Below, one piece after another: positions 1 through 9,304 of a stretch of DNA of 64,000 bases. The stretch is from Phocaeicola barnesiae DSM 18169 = JCM 13652 (lineage in GTDB: Bacteria; Bacteroidota; Bacteroidia; Bacteroidales; Bacteroidaceae), in NCBI RefSeq assembly GCF_000374585.1, contig NZ_KB894652.1:62001-126000 (forward strand), given 5' to 3'. Within the stretch, counting starts at the first letter, position 1; each line of letters begins with the position of its first letter. The translations under genes were made by a program, and so were the position numbers. The notes beneath the pieces are model-generated. The model did not search any database. It was not told the DNA's origin and saw only the letters and a list, made by a program, of their open reading frames with translations.

Positions 1-1805
1 CGTACAGCCACCGTACGCAGCACACAAGGCTTGTCAATCTGTACCACGCCGTTATAAAGCTGTGAAGAAGCGCCCGGTTCAGAACCGTCCAACGTATAAT
101 GGATAGGAGCATTGTCGATGGTACGTGCTACGGCATCCAGCGTGCCTTTCTCTGTATTCGGTTTCAGTTCCAGCATCACATCGAAGATATGGGTAGCGTA
201 GGTCCATCCTTTCTGCTTGTAGATATTCACCAACGGAATGATACGGCTCAGGAATTCATCGTAGTTCTTCTTTTCCGGAGCGCACCACTGTGATTCGCAG
301 AGGGCAGCCATACGCGGCAATACCATGTACTGTACCTGCTTGAAGTCCGGAATGTATTCCGTCCACAGGTTGGCCTGCACACCGATGATGTATTTCTGTT
401 CTTCCGGAGTCAGCGACTGCGGCATCGGTTCGTAGCTGTATACACGTTCCATAGGCAGGTAACCGCCGATGGCCAACGGTTCGCCGTCTACATCCTTCGT
501 CTGGTAATAGTCAAAGTACAGGTAGGTGTTCGGAGTCATCACCACGTCATGTTTCTGCTTGGCCGCTTCGATACCGCCGCCTTCACCACGCCAGGACATG
601 ACTGTCGCATTCGGAGCCAGACCGCCTTCCAGCGTTTCGTCCCAACCGATCATCTGACGGCCGTTGGCGTTCAGGAACTCTTCGGCTTCATGAATCACGT
701 AGCTCTGCAGACGTTCCTCCTTGGTATGCTGCTTGTCCGATTTCAAGCCCAGGGCCTTGATGCGTGCCTGACACTTCGGACAGGTTTCCCACTTCACCTT
801 CGGACACTCGTCACCCCCTACGTGGATGTATTCCGACGGGAAAATCTGGATGATTTCGGCCAGTACGTCCTTGATGAACTGGATGGTCTGGTCGTTTCCG
901 GCACACAGTACGTTGTCCGAAACGCCCCACTGGGTCCATACCTCATACGGACCGCCGGTACAACCCAGTTCCGGATAAGCGGCCAGTGCAGCCTGCATGT
1001 GTCCCGGCAGGTCGATTTCCGGAATGACGGTAATGTAGCGGTCTGCCGCATACTGTACGATTTCCTTGGCCTGTTCCTGGGTATAGAAACCACCGTAAGG
1101 CTTGCCGTCGTATTTGCCGGAGTTACGGCCGATGACCGTTTCCTTACGCTGTGAACCGATTTCGGTCAGCTTCGGATATTTCTTGATTTCGATACGCCAT
1201 CCCTGGTCTTCCGACAGGTGCCAGTGGAAGCGGTTGATGTTATGCAGGGCCAGCATGTCGATGTACGTCTTCAGTTCATCCATCGAGAAGAAATGACGGC
1301 CCACATCCAGCATCATGCCGCGGTAGCCGAAACGTGGCTTGTCCACAATTTCTACAGCCGGGAATTCCACCTGACTGTCCGGAGCGGCGGACACAGACTT
1401 GCGCAGGGTCTGGATTCCGTAGAATACCCCTGCTTCGCTCGGAGCCGAAATGACGATGCCGTCGCTGTTCACCTTCAACTGATAGGCTTCCGGATTCTCG
1501 TCCTGCATGCCCAACTGAAGGGTAATGTCCCCTTCCCCCTCGGCGGTCTTCAGCACCATACCGGTCTGGTCTTTCAGGAAAGCGGCCAGGAATTCGGCGT
1601 TCTTCTGCATCTTGGCATTGCCGGCAGGATAGCCGATGACGGCTCCGCTCTTCAGTACGAACGGCGACTGCTGGGCGGTAGTAATCTGCAACGGGGCCGG
1701 TACTACCTCATAGTCGGCCACAACGGTGGGGGCGGACGAACATCCGGTCATCAGCAGACTGGCCAACGACAGTCCCCACAGGGTTGATTTGATTGATGTT
1801 TTCAT
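1..1805 (-). CDS. beta-N-acetylhexosaminidase, GH20 lipoprotein (C-terminus outside window)
   Basis: Exo-acting glycoside hydrolase that removes terminal beta-linked GlcNAc/GalNAc by substrate-assisted catalysis. The N-terminus is a lipoprotein signal with Cys at the LLMTGC lipobox, so the enzyme should be anchored in the envelope. A GH20b-like N-terminal domain precedes the barrel. The motif HVGGDE ends at about residues 332-333 (Asp-Glu), the usual GH20 catalytic pair, and HWHLSEDQGWRIE and IPEIDLPGH are also family blocks. At least 601 codons are visible and the C-terminus runs off the left edge. The ATG at 1803-1805 directly precedes the signal peptide. An 82-bp gap separates it from the upstream GH2 beta-mannosidase, so the two are probably co-transcribed and may act together on N-glycan-like substrates (inference). 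Confidence 0.93.
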   Translation of the reverse strand, partial: MKTSIKSTLWGLSLASLLMTGCSSAPTVVADYEVVPAPLQITTAQQSPFVLKSGAVIGYPAGNAKMQKNAEFLAAFLKDQTGMVLKTAEGEGDITLQLGMQDENPEAYQLKVNSDGIVISAPSEAGVFYGIQTLRKSVSAAPDSQVEFPAVEIVDKPRFGYRGMMLDVGRHFFSMDELKTYIDMLALHNINRFHWHLSEDQGWRIEIKKYPKLTEIGSQRKETVIGRNSGKYDGKPYGGFYTQEQAKEIVQYAADRYITVIPEIDLPGHMQAALAAYPELGCTGGPYEVWTQWGVSDNVLCAGNDQTIQFIKDVLAEIIQIFPSEYIHVGGDECPKVKWETCPKCQARIKALGLKSDKQHTKEERLQSYVIHEAEEFLNANGRQMIGWDETLEGGLAPNATVMSWRGEGGGIEAAKQKHDVVMTPNTYLYFDYYQTKDVDGEPLAIGGYLPMERVYSYEPMPQSLTPEEQKYIIGVQANLWTEYIPDFKQVQYMVLPRMAALCESQWCAPEKKNYDEFLSRIIPLVNIYKQKGWTYATHIFDVMLELKPNTEKGTLDAVARTIDNAPIHYTLDGSEPGASSQLYNGVVQIDKPCVLRTVAV

Positions 1806-1887
1806 GATACTTGTATAATAGTTAATAATTAATTGTTAATCGTTAATCGCTGACAAGGTTTCCGGTTCCCCAGGCCCCTCTTCCGAG

Positions 1888-4452
1888 TTAATTCAACGCG
1901 TTGATGGTGTGTACGGTCAGTTGTACGTCCTTCAGCGGGCGGCCGTCCGGCAAGTCGATGACCACCTTCTTCTGCTGTCCGGGCAGCAGGTCGAAGAAAT
2001 TGTCGGAGAAACGGGCTCCCTGTTCCGGTATTTCGAGGAAGATGTCGCGCATGAGTTTCCTGGCCTTGAGCGTCACCTCACACTTGCCGTTTTTCTCCTT
2101 CACCTGATAGCTGAGTCCTTCCTTGGGCAACTGCTGGTCTTTCGCGTAGGCGAAGTAATAGATTTCATCGGACAGCACCTCTCCCCGCTTGTTCTTCAGC
2201 ACCATGTGTATGAGCGAAGTGGCGGCCGGCCGTCCCTGCAGTTCCTGTTCCCAGTTCTCCTTGGCAAGGAGCAGCGAGGTATTGGCCGGCAGTTTTCCGT
2301 CTATCTTCCGCTTGCTGTAAACCTTGCCGTCGAAATCCATCAGTTCCAGGTTCAGGGTCACGTCTTCGTCCGTCAGCTTGTCCGACATCAGGTAATAGCA
2401 CAAATCCTCGCCTTCCTTGATGGCATCCACCAGCACGGGGGCAAAAGCCCGTTGGGTCTGATACTGCATGGCCTTCCAGTTGCCGTAATAGTCGATAGAC
2501 GACCACGATACCACCGGCCAACTGTCGTTCAACTGCCAGGCCAGCGAGCCCATGCAGTACGGGCGGTTGCGGCGGTGGGCCTCCATGCCGTGACGCATGC
2601 CCTGTCCTTGCAGCACCAGTCCCACATACACCAGGTCCTCGAACTTCTGGGGCACCTTGTAATACAGGGCCATCGTCTTCTGAATCAGGAAATTCCCGAT
2701 GGTACTCTTCTGGTGGGCGTTCATCACCTCCGATTCCAGGGCATAGTCCTTCGGTTCGGCAAAAGTCCGGATGGTCTTCATCTCCGGGAAAGCCTGGAAA
2801 CCGTACTCGCTCATGAAACGCGGAATCTCCGTATCGAAACTTTCGAAAGGTTTCTGTCCGTACCAGGTCCCCCAGTTGTGGCTGTCGGCTATCTTCCAGC
2901 TTTCCGGACGTCCCCAGTTGGCTTCGTACGGCGAACCGTGCATGTAAAAACGGTCCGGATCCAGTTCCTTGACGAGGGACGGCAGCAGTTGCCGGAACAG
3001 CACATCGTAGCCCCGGGTCATCTCGGCATAGATTTCGGGAGTGTATTTCTCTTTCCATCCCCAGTAGCGCATCCCTTCGTAGATTTCATTGTTCCCGCAC
3101 CACATGGCCAGCGAAGCGTGGTTGCGCAGACGCTTGATGTTGTATGCCGCCTCTTCGGCCACCCGTTTCAGGAAAGTCGGGTCGTGCGGATACGTGGTAC
3201 AGGCAAACAGGAAGTCCTGCCAGACGAGGATACCATGTCTGTCGGCTTCTTCATAGAATTTGTCGTCTTCGTAGATACCGCCTCCCCACACACGGATCAG
3301 GTTCATGTTCGACCGCTGCACGTCTTCCATCAGGCGGGCATAGCGTTCCGCTGTCACGTTCGGCAGCAGGGCGTCGTTCGGAATCATGTTCGACCCCTTG
3401 GCGAACAGCGGCTTTCCGTTCACTTCGAAATAGAAGGATTCTCCGTCCTTGTCCTTTTCCTTCACGACACGGATGCTGCGCAGCCCGATCTGTTCCTTCT
3501 GCGAGGCCACTTCACGGCCGTTCACCGTTACGGAAGCGGTAAAGTCATACAAGGCCGGTTCTCCCCAGCCGTTCGGCATCCACAGATGCGGCTGGTCGAT
3601 GACCAACGGCAAGCAGATGCGGTTTTTTCCGGGAGCCAAACTGACCGTCTGTTCCAAAGTCTTTTCCACCCCCTTACAGGAATAGTCAATACGGACTACC
3701 GCCTGCTGTTCCTTATCGGTGACATTGGTCACTTCCAACTGGTTCTCCAGCCGTGCCTCCTGCTCGCTGATAGCCTGCTGACGCACGTAATAGTCATCGA
3801 TGCGGGCATCGTCGTAGAAGACCAGCTTCACCGGCCGCCAGATGCCGGAAGTCACCAGCCGGATTCCCCAGTCCCAACCGTAGGAATACGGAGCCTTGCG
3901 GCTGTACACACTGACCCGCTTTTCCGCATGGTCGTTATCGGCCGGATAGTTGAACCCGTCGCTTTCCCACTGGGGCAGCGTCTCGTTCACGGCCGAGCGG
4001 AACCGGATCATCAGCCGGTTCTCTCCTTTCCGCAGCACCGGCTTCACCGGCAGCGTATATCCTACAAACATGTTGTCCGATTTCAGTAACAGCGAACCGT
4101 TCAAGTACACATCGGCATACGTGTCCAGTCCTTCGAAACGCAGTTCCGCGGCACCGCGCGCCAGTTGCGCCGAGTCCACCTGGAATACGGTACGGTACAG
4201 CCAGTTCTCTTTCTCCACCCACTGCACTTTTTCCTCATTCATGCCGAAAAACGGATTCTCCAGCTTTCCCTGGTTCATCAGGTCCTGATGTACCGTACCC
4301 GGTACTTGGGCCGGAAGCCATTCCTCCGCGCCCTCTTTCGAAAATTCCCAACCTTGGGTCAATGCCACAGTCTGCGGCTGTCCGTCGGCGGCTCCCCATA
4401 CACTGGCTGCCGTCAGACCACACACCCAGGCCATGATGCTTCTTTTCCACAT
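1888..4452 (-). CDS. beta-mannosidase, GH2 family, secreted
   Basis: Retaining glycoside hydrolase that removes beta-linked mannose. The start chosen is MWKRSIM, because a signal peptide of about 20 residues begins there; an in-frame ATG 26 codons upstream has no signal character. The GH2 sandwich, immunoglobulin-like and TIM-barrel domains follow in order. The acid/base is Glu456 in MWCGNNEIYEG and the nucleophile Glu549 in MSEYGFQAF. RVWGGGIYEDD and WQDFLFACTTYP are typical of the mannosidase branch of GH2. At 854 residues it has the usual length. It is the first gene of the operon with the GH20 enzyme. A TATGTTTG -7 element lies about 150 bp upstream on the same strand. Confidence 0.93.
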   Translation of the reverse strand: MWKRSIMAWVCGLTAASVWGAADGQPQTVALTQGWEFSKEGAEEWLPAQVPGTVHQDLMNQGKLENPFFGMNEEKVQWVEKENWLYRTVFQVDSAQLARGAAELRFEGLDTYADVYLNGSLLLKSDNMFVGYTLPVKPVLRKGENRLMIRFRSAVNETLPQWESDGFNYPADNDHAEKRVSVYSRKAPYSYGWDWGIRLVTSGIWRPVKLVFYDDARIDDYYVRQQAISEQEARLENQLEVTNVTDKEQQAVVRIDYSCKGVEKTLEQTVSLAPGKNRICLPLVIDQPHLWMPNGWGEPALYDFTASVTVNGREVASQKEQIGLRSIRVVKEKDKDGESFYFEVNGKPLFAKGSNMIPNDALLPNVTAERYARLMEDVQRSNMNLIRVWGGGIYEDDKFYEEADRHGILVWQDFLFACTTYPHDPTFLKRVAEEAAYNIKRLRNHASLAMWCGNNEIYEGMRYWGWKEKYTPEIYAEMTRGYDVLFRQLLPSLVKELDPDRFYMHGSPYEANWGRPESWKIADSHNWGTWYGQKPFESFDTEIPRFMSEYGFQAFPEMKTIRTFAEPKDYALESEVMNAHQKSTIGNFLIQKTMALYYKVPQKFEDLVYVGLVLQGQGMRHGMEAHRRNRPYCMGSLAWQLNDSWPVVSWSSIDYYGNWKAMQYQTQRAFAPVLVDAIKEGEDLCYYLMSDKLTDEDVTLNLELMDFDGKVYSKRKIDGKLPANTSLLLAKENWEQELQGRPAATSLIHMVLKNKRGEVLSDEIYYFAYAKDQQLPKEGLSYQVKEKNGKCEVTLKARKLMRDIFLEIPEQGARFSDNFFDLLPGQQKKVVIDLPDGRPLKDVQLTVHTINALN

Positions 4453-4600
4453 ATCTCTATCGTTTAAATTTAGCTGATTCAAAATCGGGATATTATCAAA
4501 GACGCCTCTCCGTTTACCCAACGAATCCAAACCGATGTGACGTATTTTTCATAATATTCCAAATTCGGTAGTAAAATTAAGAAAAAAAACTTTATGTAGG

Positions 4601-4608
4601 CAAACATA
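4601..4608 (-). promoter_or_regulatory. -7 promoter element of the glycosidase pair
   Basis: Read on the minus strand the bases are TATGTTTG, a match to the Bacteroidetes TAnnTTTG element. It lies upstream of the beta-mannosidase. No convincing TTTG -33 box sits at 19-21 bp. Confidence 0.5.
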
Positions 4609-4674
4609 CTAAAATTATTTACAAATAAATTTGCGCAAAAACAAAAAAATCCGTTTGCGGAGCCCCTATACCCC

Positions 4675-4725
4675 AAAAAAAATGACGCCAGGCCGCTCCG
4701 GAAATCATCGGAAACGGCCTGGCGT
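4675..4725 (-). terminator. intrinsic terminator of tRNA-Arg
   Basis: An 11-bp perfect inverted repeat (ACGCCAGGCCG at 4685-4695 with its complement at 4715-4725) is followed on the minus strand by a run of eight T (4675-4682). It sits about 60 bp downstream of the tRNA gene. Confidence 0.8.
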
Positions 4726-4783
4726 CCATGGGGAAAACAAAAAAATCACCGCGCGACCTGAGCGGCTGCCGGTGACTGTGCGG

Positions 4784-4858
4784 TGGTACACCCATGGGGA
4801 GTCGAACCCCAATCGATGGAACCGGAATCCATTATTCTATCCATTGAACTATGGGTGC
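4784..4858 (-). tRNA. tRNA-Arg, anticodon CCG
   Basis: The minus strand folds as a full cloverleaf. The acceptor is GCACCCA with TGGGTGT (one G-U), the anticodon stem is ATGGA/TCCAT with loop TTCCGGT and anticodon CCG (codon CGG), and the T arm is TGGGG-TTCGACT-CCCCA. The CCA end is encoded at 4784-4786. A TACTTTTG -7 element lies at 4876-4883, just upstream. It is a single isolated tRNA with its own terminator. Confidence 0.95.
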
Positions 4859-4875
4859 ATGGCTGAATGCGGTCA

Positions 4876-4883
4876 CAAAAGTA
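4876..4883 (-). promoter_or_regulatory. -7 promoter element of tRNA-Arg
   Basis: On the minus strand the bases are TACTTTTG, a TAnnTTTG match about 18 bp before the tRNA 5' end, which is the spacing expected if transcription begins near 4870. Confidence 0.6.
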
Positions 4884-5091
4884 CAATTATTCCCGATTCC
4901 ATCCTAATAATCGGGCAAAAAAATTTCACGGAAAGAGAAATTGGGCAAATCTGCGAAGTCTTGCACATTCTTCCGGCGGTTCGGGTTACGCCCCTCCGCC
5001 CCCGGCTGCCGATCTTTGCCCGTAAAACCAGAAGCGGATATTCTATGAAACCAAACGTACAAAACCAGCACGCCCCAAAGGGAACCCCTTC

Positions 5092-6906
5092 ATGGGCTTC
5101 CTGTGGGGAATCCTGATTGTCCTGTTCCTGAACTGGCTCATCTTCCCCAACCTGACCAACCGGAAAATAAACGTAACGGACTATGGCACCTTCATCGGAA
5201 AGATGGAGGAAGGGAAAATCAAGGAGGTCATGATCAAGAACAACCAGATTTACTTCACCGTGGCCGAAGACGGAGACCGGACCCAGACCTACCAGACGGG
5301 AGAAATCAACGACCCGCAACTGGTGGACCGCCTGTTGGAAGCCGAAAGCCCGAACCCCACCGGAAAAATAGCGTTCAACCAGATTGTACCGGAAGAGAAT
5401 TCACCGATACTCAACTTCATACTCATGTGGATTCTGCCGGGGCTGATTTTCTACCTCATCTGGAAACAGGCCACCAACAGCATCCGGGCCCGCATGGGTT
5501 CCAACGGCGGAAACTTCATGTCGTTCGGAAGCAGCGGTGCCAAAATCTATGCGGACTCCGATGTCAAAACAACTTTTGCCGATGTAGCCGGGCAGAACGA
5601 AGCCAAAGAGACATTGACAGAAATTGTTGACTTCTTGCATAATCCTCAAAAATACACCGACATCGGAGCCTCTTTACCGAAAGGGGCCTTGCTGGTCGGC
5701 CCTCCGGGTACCGGGAAAACCCTGATAGCCCGTGCCGTGGCTGGCGAAGCCAAGGTTCCTTTCTTTGCCATCTCAGGCTCCGAATTCGTACAGATGTTCG
5801 TCGGAATGGGAGCCGCCAAGGTCAGAGACCTGTTCAAGCAGGCCAACGAGAAGGCGCCGTGCATCATCTTCATCGACGAGATAGACGCCATCGGCAAGCG
5901 GCGGGACGCTTCCTTCGGAGGAAACGACGAACGGGAACAGACCCTCAACCAGTTGTTGACCGAAATGGATGGATTCGATGGACGGAAAGGAGTAGTTATC
6001 CTGGCCGCAACCAACCGACCGGAAAGTCTCGACAAGGCGTTGCTGCGTCCTGGACGTTTTGACCGTCGTATACAGATGGAACTTCCGGACCTGGAAGGAA
6101 GAAAGGCCATTCTGGAAGTTCACCTGAAAAAAATCAAGCATGATAACATAGACATGGATTTAGTAGCTCGTGCCACAGCCGGTTCATCCGGAGCAGAATT
6201 GGCAAACATCGTAAACGAAGCGGCTTTGCGTGCAGTGCGAATGAAACGGAACAGAGTGACTACCAATGACCTGGAAGAAAGTGTAGAAACGGTCATTGCC
6301 GGAGCACAAAAAAAAGGAAAAGTCATTTCTACAGACGAAAAAAGAATCATCGCCTACCACGAAATCGGCCACGCCATGGTGGCGGCCATGCAGACCCATT
6401 CAGCTCCGGTCCATAAGATTACTATCATTCCCCGTACATCGGGAGCCTTAGGATACACCATGCAGGTAGACAACAACGAACAGGTACTGTTGAGCAAAGA
6501 AGACTTGTTCAACCGGATTGTTACCTATACAGGAGGACGTGCAGCCGAAGAACTCATTTGCAACACAGTCACTACAGAAGCCTCCAACGACATTGAGCAA
6601 GCTACCAAACTGGCACGGGCCATGGTAACAAGATATGGAATGAGCGAAACTTATGATATGATGGGACTTGAAACAGTAAAGAACGCTTATCTGGGTGGAG
6701 ACACATCCCTTACCTGCTCTACCGATACGGCAACTGATATAGACCACGAAGTTTTACGCCTCATCAAGGAAGCTCATCAGAAAGCCAGAAAAATCATAAC
6801 AGAAAATCTGGAAGCCATGCACCAGGCAGCAACATTTCTAATTGAAAAAGAGACTATTACAGGAGATGAATTCATGAGAATACTCCAACAGACAGAAAAA
6901 CAATAG
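5092..6906 (+). CDS. ftsH: FtsH-type ATP-dependent zinc metalloprotease
   Basis: Membrane-anchored AAA+ protease that degrades membrane and regulatory proteins. Visible in order: TM1 (about 2-19), a short periplasmic domain, TM2 (about 106-124), Walker A GPPGTGKT at 203-210, Walker B IIFIDEID at 258-265, the second region of homology [19 protein letters not shown], and zinc motif HEIGH at 423-427. At 604 residues it is shorter than many FtsH proteins. The start at 5092 has an AAGGGA 8 bp upstream. However, an out-of-frame ATG at 5045 would give a longer N-terminus joined to this frame if the C-run at 5073-5076 had one more C, so the true N-terminus is uncertain. G+C appears to fall after about 6120, inside the gene. 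It may be the second FtsH paralogue found in many Bacteroidales. Confidence 0.93.
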   Translation: MGFLWGILIVLFLNWLIFPNLTNRKINVTDYGTFIGKMEEGKIKEVMIKNNQIYFTVAEDGDRTQTYQTGEINDPQLVDRLLEAESPNPTGKIAFNQIVPEENSPILNFILMWILPGLIFYLIWKQATNSIRARMGSNGGNFMSFGSSGAKIYADSDVKTTFADVAGQNEAKETLTEIVDFLHNPQKYTDIGASLPKGALLVGPPGTGKTLIARAVAGEAKVPFFAISGSEFVQMFVGMGAAKVRDLFKQANEKAPCIIFIDEIDAIGKRRDASFGGNDEREQTLNQLLTEMDGFDGRKGVVILAATNRPESLDKALLRPGRFDRRIQMELPDLEGRKAILEVHLKKIKHDNIDMDLVARATAGSSGAELANIVNEAALRAVRMKRNRVTTNDLEESVETVIAGAQKKGKVISTDEKRIIAYHEIGHAMVAAMQTHSAPVHKITIIPRTSGALGYTMQVDNNEQVLLSKEDLFNRIVTYTGGRAAEELICNTVTTEASNDIEQATKLARAMVTRYGMSETYDMMGLETVKNAYLGGDTSLTCSTDTATDIDHEVLRLIKEAHQKARKIITENLEAMHQAATFLIEKETITGDEFMRILQQTEKQ

Positions 6907-6939
6907 TTATATAGAACTACCGGAATCCGGAAAATAGGG

Positions 6940-7762
6940 TCATACCTTGTTCCGATATTCCAAAGGAGTATATCCGGTACGCTGCCTGAAAAAGCGTACG
7001 AACGAAGAAGGGGTAGAAAAGTTAAGCGCTTCGGATACCTGTTGTATGGTAAGAGAAGTTGTTTTCAGGTAACGTTTGGCAGCCAATACCACTACATCGT
7101 ATACCCAGCTCAATAACGGGGATATCCGGTAGTCTGTTTTATTACAGTAGAAAGATATTTTGCTGTAACACACAGTCTGTCTGCATAGAACGATGCCGCC
7201 CGCTCAGTCTGATAATACTGCAAAAGTAAATCAAAGAATCGACGCGTCAACACTTCCGGTCTTGAATAGGTTTGTACTTCAGCATGTTCTATCCTTTCAT
7301 AAGATGAAGACACCATAAAGATTATGGAATGCATCAGCGCATTTTTCACCAGTCCGACAGATATGCCCTCATTATACCGCTTTATCATCTTGCATAAAGC
7401 CTTGATATCTTCCGATACCAAATCCAATTGTAGACAAGGACAAACATCAGCCTTTTTAAGCATTTGAAAATCTGGAGGAACCGGCAAGGACAATATAAAA
7501 TCGGTAGACAAAAGGAATATTTTCAGTTCCAGATCAGGTGAACAGGATACAACAGAAAAAAGCCGATGTGGCAAAACAACAAAAAAACCTCCGGAAGAAA
7601 TCCGGATTCCGTATAATTAAGCTTAAAGAGCAAATCACCCTGAAGACCAAAACCGAAAATCAATCCATCAAACAGAAATGAACCTTCACATACATATCCG
7701 GTCAAGAAATCAGAGAATTCCATGACTACAAAACCATTTATCTTTACTTTTCTATCAAACAT
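6940..7762 (-). pseudogene. AraC-family transcriptional regulator, frameshifted
   Basis: Three consecutive minus-strand reading frames read as one AraC-type regulator. The first gives the N-terminal cupin-like part (MFDRKVKINGF onward, start at 7762). The second runs from about 7590 to 7110 with the first helix-turn-helix (YADRLCVTAKYLSTVIKQTTG). The third gives the second helix-turn-helix and the family signature (SLTIQQVSEALNF, SFVRFFRQRTGYTPLEYR). The first break lies at a run of seven T (minus strand) near 7585; an eighth T would restore EVFFVVLPHR. The second break lies near 7128. A TATATTTG -7 element at 7789-7796 would drive it. Two separate breaks favour a real pseudogene over a single sequencing error. 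It is divergent from the LysO-type exporter. Confidence 0.8.
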
Positions 7763-8225
7763 GTGCTTCAATTAAACAGAATCAACAGCAAATATACGGA
7801 TTATTGCTGACCAGACTTCTCCAGCAATAAGATATATCACCAACTTTTCATATTCTACCTTCTACAAAAAATTTCTGCAATTATTTCGGTTTGTCAAACT
7901 ACATTCGTTATCTTTGCACCGCAAAACTAACTCTTATACTTTTATACAATGCAAAGAACCAATTTTTTCAATAACAAGATAGTCAATACCCAACCCAGTT
8001 GGTGTATTACGATTCTTATTATCCAATGGTTCTCTGGTTTTGTCCAATTTTCAGCAGTCTGATTTATTCCACCATGCCAGCTAAAGGCATTCATGCAACT
8101 CTCTGACAGGATAGTTATACCCGTCTGTGAACTAGTTGCATTCTTCCCGTGTACTCTCAATACATACGGGATAAAACCGACTGTAAACAATCAAATTGAA
8201 CATACTAACCGACTATTTTGATAAT
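7763..8225. other. divergent intergenic region, long leader before the exporter
   Basis: It holds the TATATTTG element of the broken AraC gene (minus, 7789-7796) and a TATCTTTG element on the plus strand at about 7909-7916. The latter is about 300 bp before the exporter start, which implies a long 5' leader. A 37-codon frame from ATG 7949 (ending VQFSAV) and later fragments show no recognisable domain. I support no gene here. Confidence 0.5.
7909..7916 (+). promoter_or_regulatory. -7 promoter element, likely of the LysO operon
   Basis: TATCTTTG, a full match to TAnnTTTG. A TTTG lies at about 7891-7894, roughly where a -33 box could be, though the spacing is short. Confidence 0.5.
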
Positions 8226-8510
8226 ATGTTGTATCTAAGTATATTGATAATCGGTCTTCTGACAGGGACCTTCTGCCGCAAAATATCACTTTTCAAAAAA
8301 CTGGACACTTCTATTTCAGCTACCATCTGGACCATGCTGTTTGTATTCGGTGTGTCCATCGGTTCCAACAAGGAACTGGTCAGCAATGTAGGAAACATCG
8401 GACTACAAGCCTTCATTCTAGCTTTCTGTGGCGTCGCAGGCAGCGTTCTGGCTGCCAGCATGGCATTCAGTCTGTTTTTCAAGAAGAAAGGAGGCCGTCA
8501 TGAAAAATAA
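8226..8510 (+). CDS. LysO-type lysine exporter, small N-terminal subunit
   Basis: A 94-residue membrane protein with three predicted helices (LYLSILIIGLLTGTF, ATIWTMLFVFGVSIGS, QAFILAFCGVAGSVLAASM). It matches the N-terminal third of E. coli LysO (YbjE), an L-lysine exporter that is one 299-residue chain in E. coli but split in several anaerobes. The ATG at 8226 is preferred over one at 8196, because the membrane helix begins directly after it. Its stop codon overlaps the start of the next gene by 11 bases, which suggests translational coupling. Confidence 0.75.
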   Translation: MLYLSILIIGLLTGTFCRKISLFKKLDTSISATIWTMLFVFGVSIGSNKELVSNVGNIGLQAFILAFCGVAGSVLAASMAFSLFFKKKGGRHEK

Positions 8511-9120
8511 TCTGATGATTGTAGGCTGTCTTTTAACAGGTATCCTTTGTGGCATGTATCTTGACATTCCATTTCTGCCTTATTGTAAGGACATTTCTTC
8601 CTATCTGTTGGCTTTTCTGGTTTTTCAGGCAGGCTTAAACCTGGGAGCCAATAGCGATTTCAACTATATGAAAGCCAATTTCCAATGGTCTTCCTTCCTG
8701 TTTCCGGTATTTACCATCGGAGGTACCTTACTGTTCTCAGCTTTGGCTAGTATCCTACTGGCCATGAATCTATGGGACGGCATGGCTATAGGATGCGGAT
8801 TCGGCTATTACTCGTTATCATCCATCATGATTATCCAACTGAAAGAAAACGTAATAGGCATGGATCTGGCTTCTCAACTTGGAGCAATTGCCCTGTTGAC
8901 CAATGTATTCCGAGAACTGTTCGCACTTATCGGAGCACCACTGTACGCCCATTGCTTCGGGAAATTGGCTCCGATTTCGGCGGCAGGCGTAACTTCCATT
9001 GATGTCTGCCTGCCAGCCATCAGCAAATATTCCGGACAGGAATTCATACCGATAGCCGTTATCCAAGGTATCGTACTGGAAATAGCTACCCCTATGCTGA
9101 TTACATTTTTCTGTGGATAA
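8500..9120 (+). CDS. LysO-type lysine exporter, large C-terminal subunit
   Basis: A 206-residue inner-membrane protein matching the C-terminal two thirds of LysO. GFGYYSLSS, NVFRELFALIGAP, GVTSIDVCLPAI and a hydrophobic end (TPMLITFFCG) correspond to conserved LysO blocks. The start is ATG 8500 inside the 3' end of the small subunit. Substrate specificity for lysine is inferred from the family. The broken AraC regulator lies divergently upstream. Confidence 0.78.
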   Translation: MKNNLMIVGCLLTGILCGMYLDIPFLPYCKDISSYLLAFLVFQAGLNLGANSDFNYMKANFQWSSFLFPVFTIGGTLLFSALASILLAMNLWDGMAIGCGFGYYSLSSIMIIQLKENVIGMDLASQLGAIALLTNVFRELFALIGAPLYAHCFGKLAPISAAGVTSIDVCLPAISKYSGQEFIPIAVIQGIVLEIATPMLITFFCG

Positions 9121-9241
9121 TACCATTACTGCATTATATTTGTCAGAATCAATACCATCCAGAAGAGAGCGCAATAATATCATAAATACGTAAAATAAAG
9201 ATATAATTAAAACATTTTGCTACAAATACATAAAAATTTAG

Positions 9242-9271
9242 TTGCATATTTACAAATTATACCTATCTTTG
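9242..9271 (+). promoter_or_regulatory. promoter of asnA
   Basis: TTG at 9242-9244 and TATCTTTG at 9264-9271 are 19 bp apart, matching the Bacteroidetes -33/-7 layout. Transcription should begin near 9277, about 28 nt before the ATG. Confidence 0.7.
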
Positions 9272-9304
9272 TCGACGTATTTAAAAATTAAACCAAAAGA
9301 ACAT

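Noticed and set aside
1909-4089. 726-codon open frame on the plus strand opposite the GH2 gene
   Set aside because: Fully antisense to a well-supported beta-mannosidase; its composition is the complement of G/C-rich codons and no domain is visible.
7942-8190. 82-codon minus-strand frame upstream of the exporter
   Set aside because: No domain, and it lies opposite the likely exporter leader.
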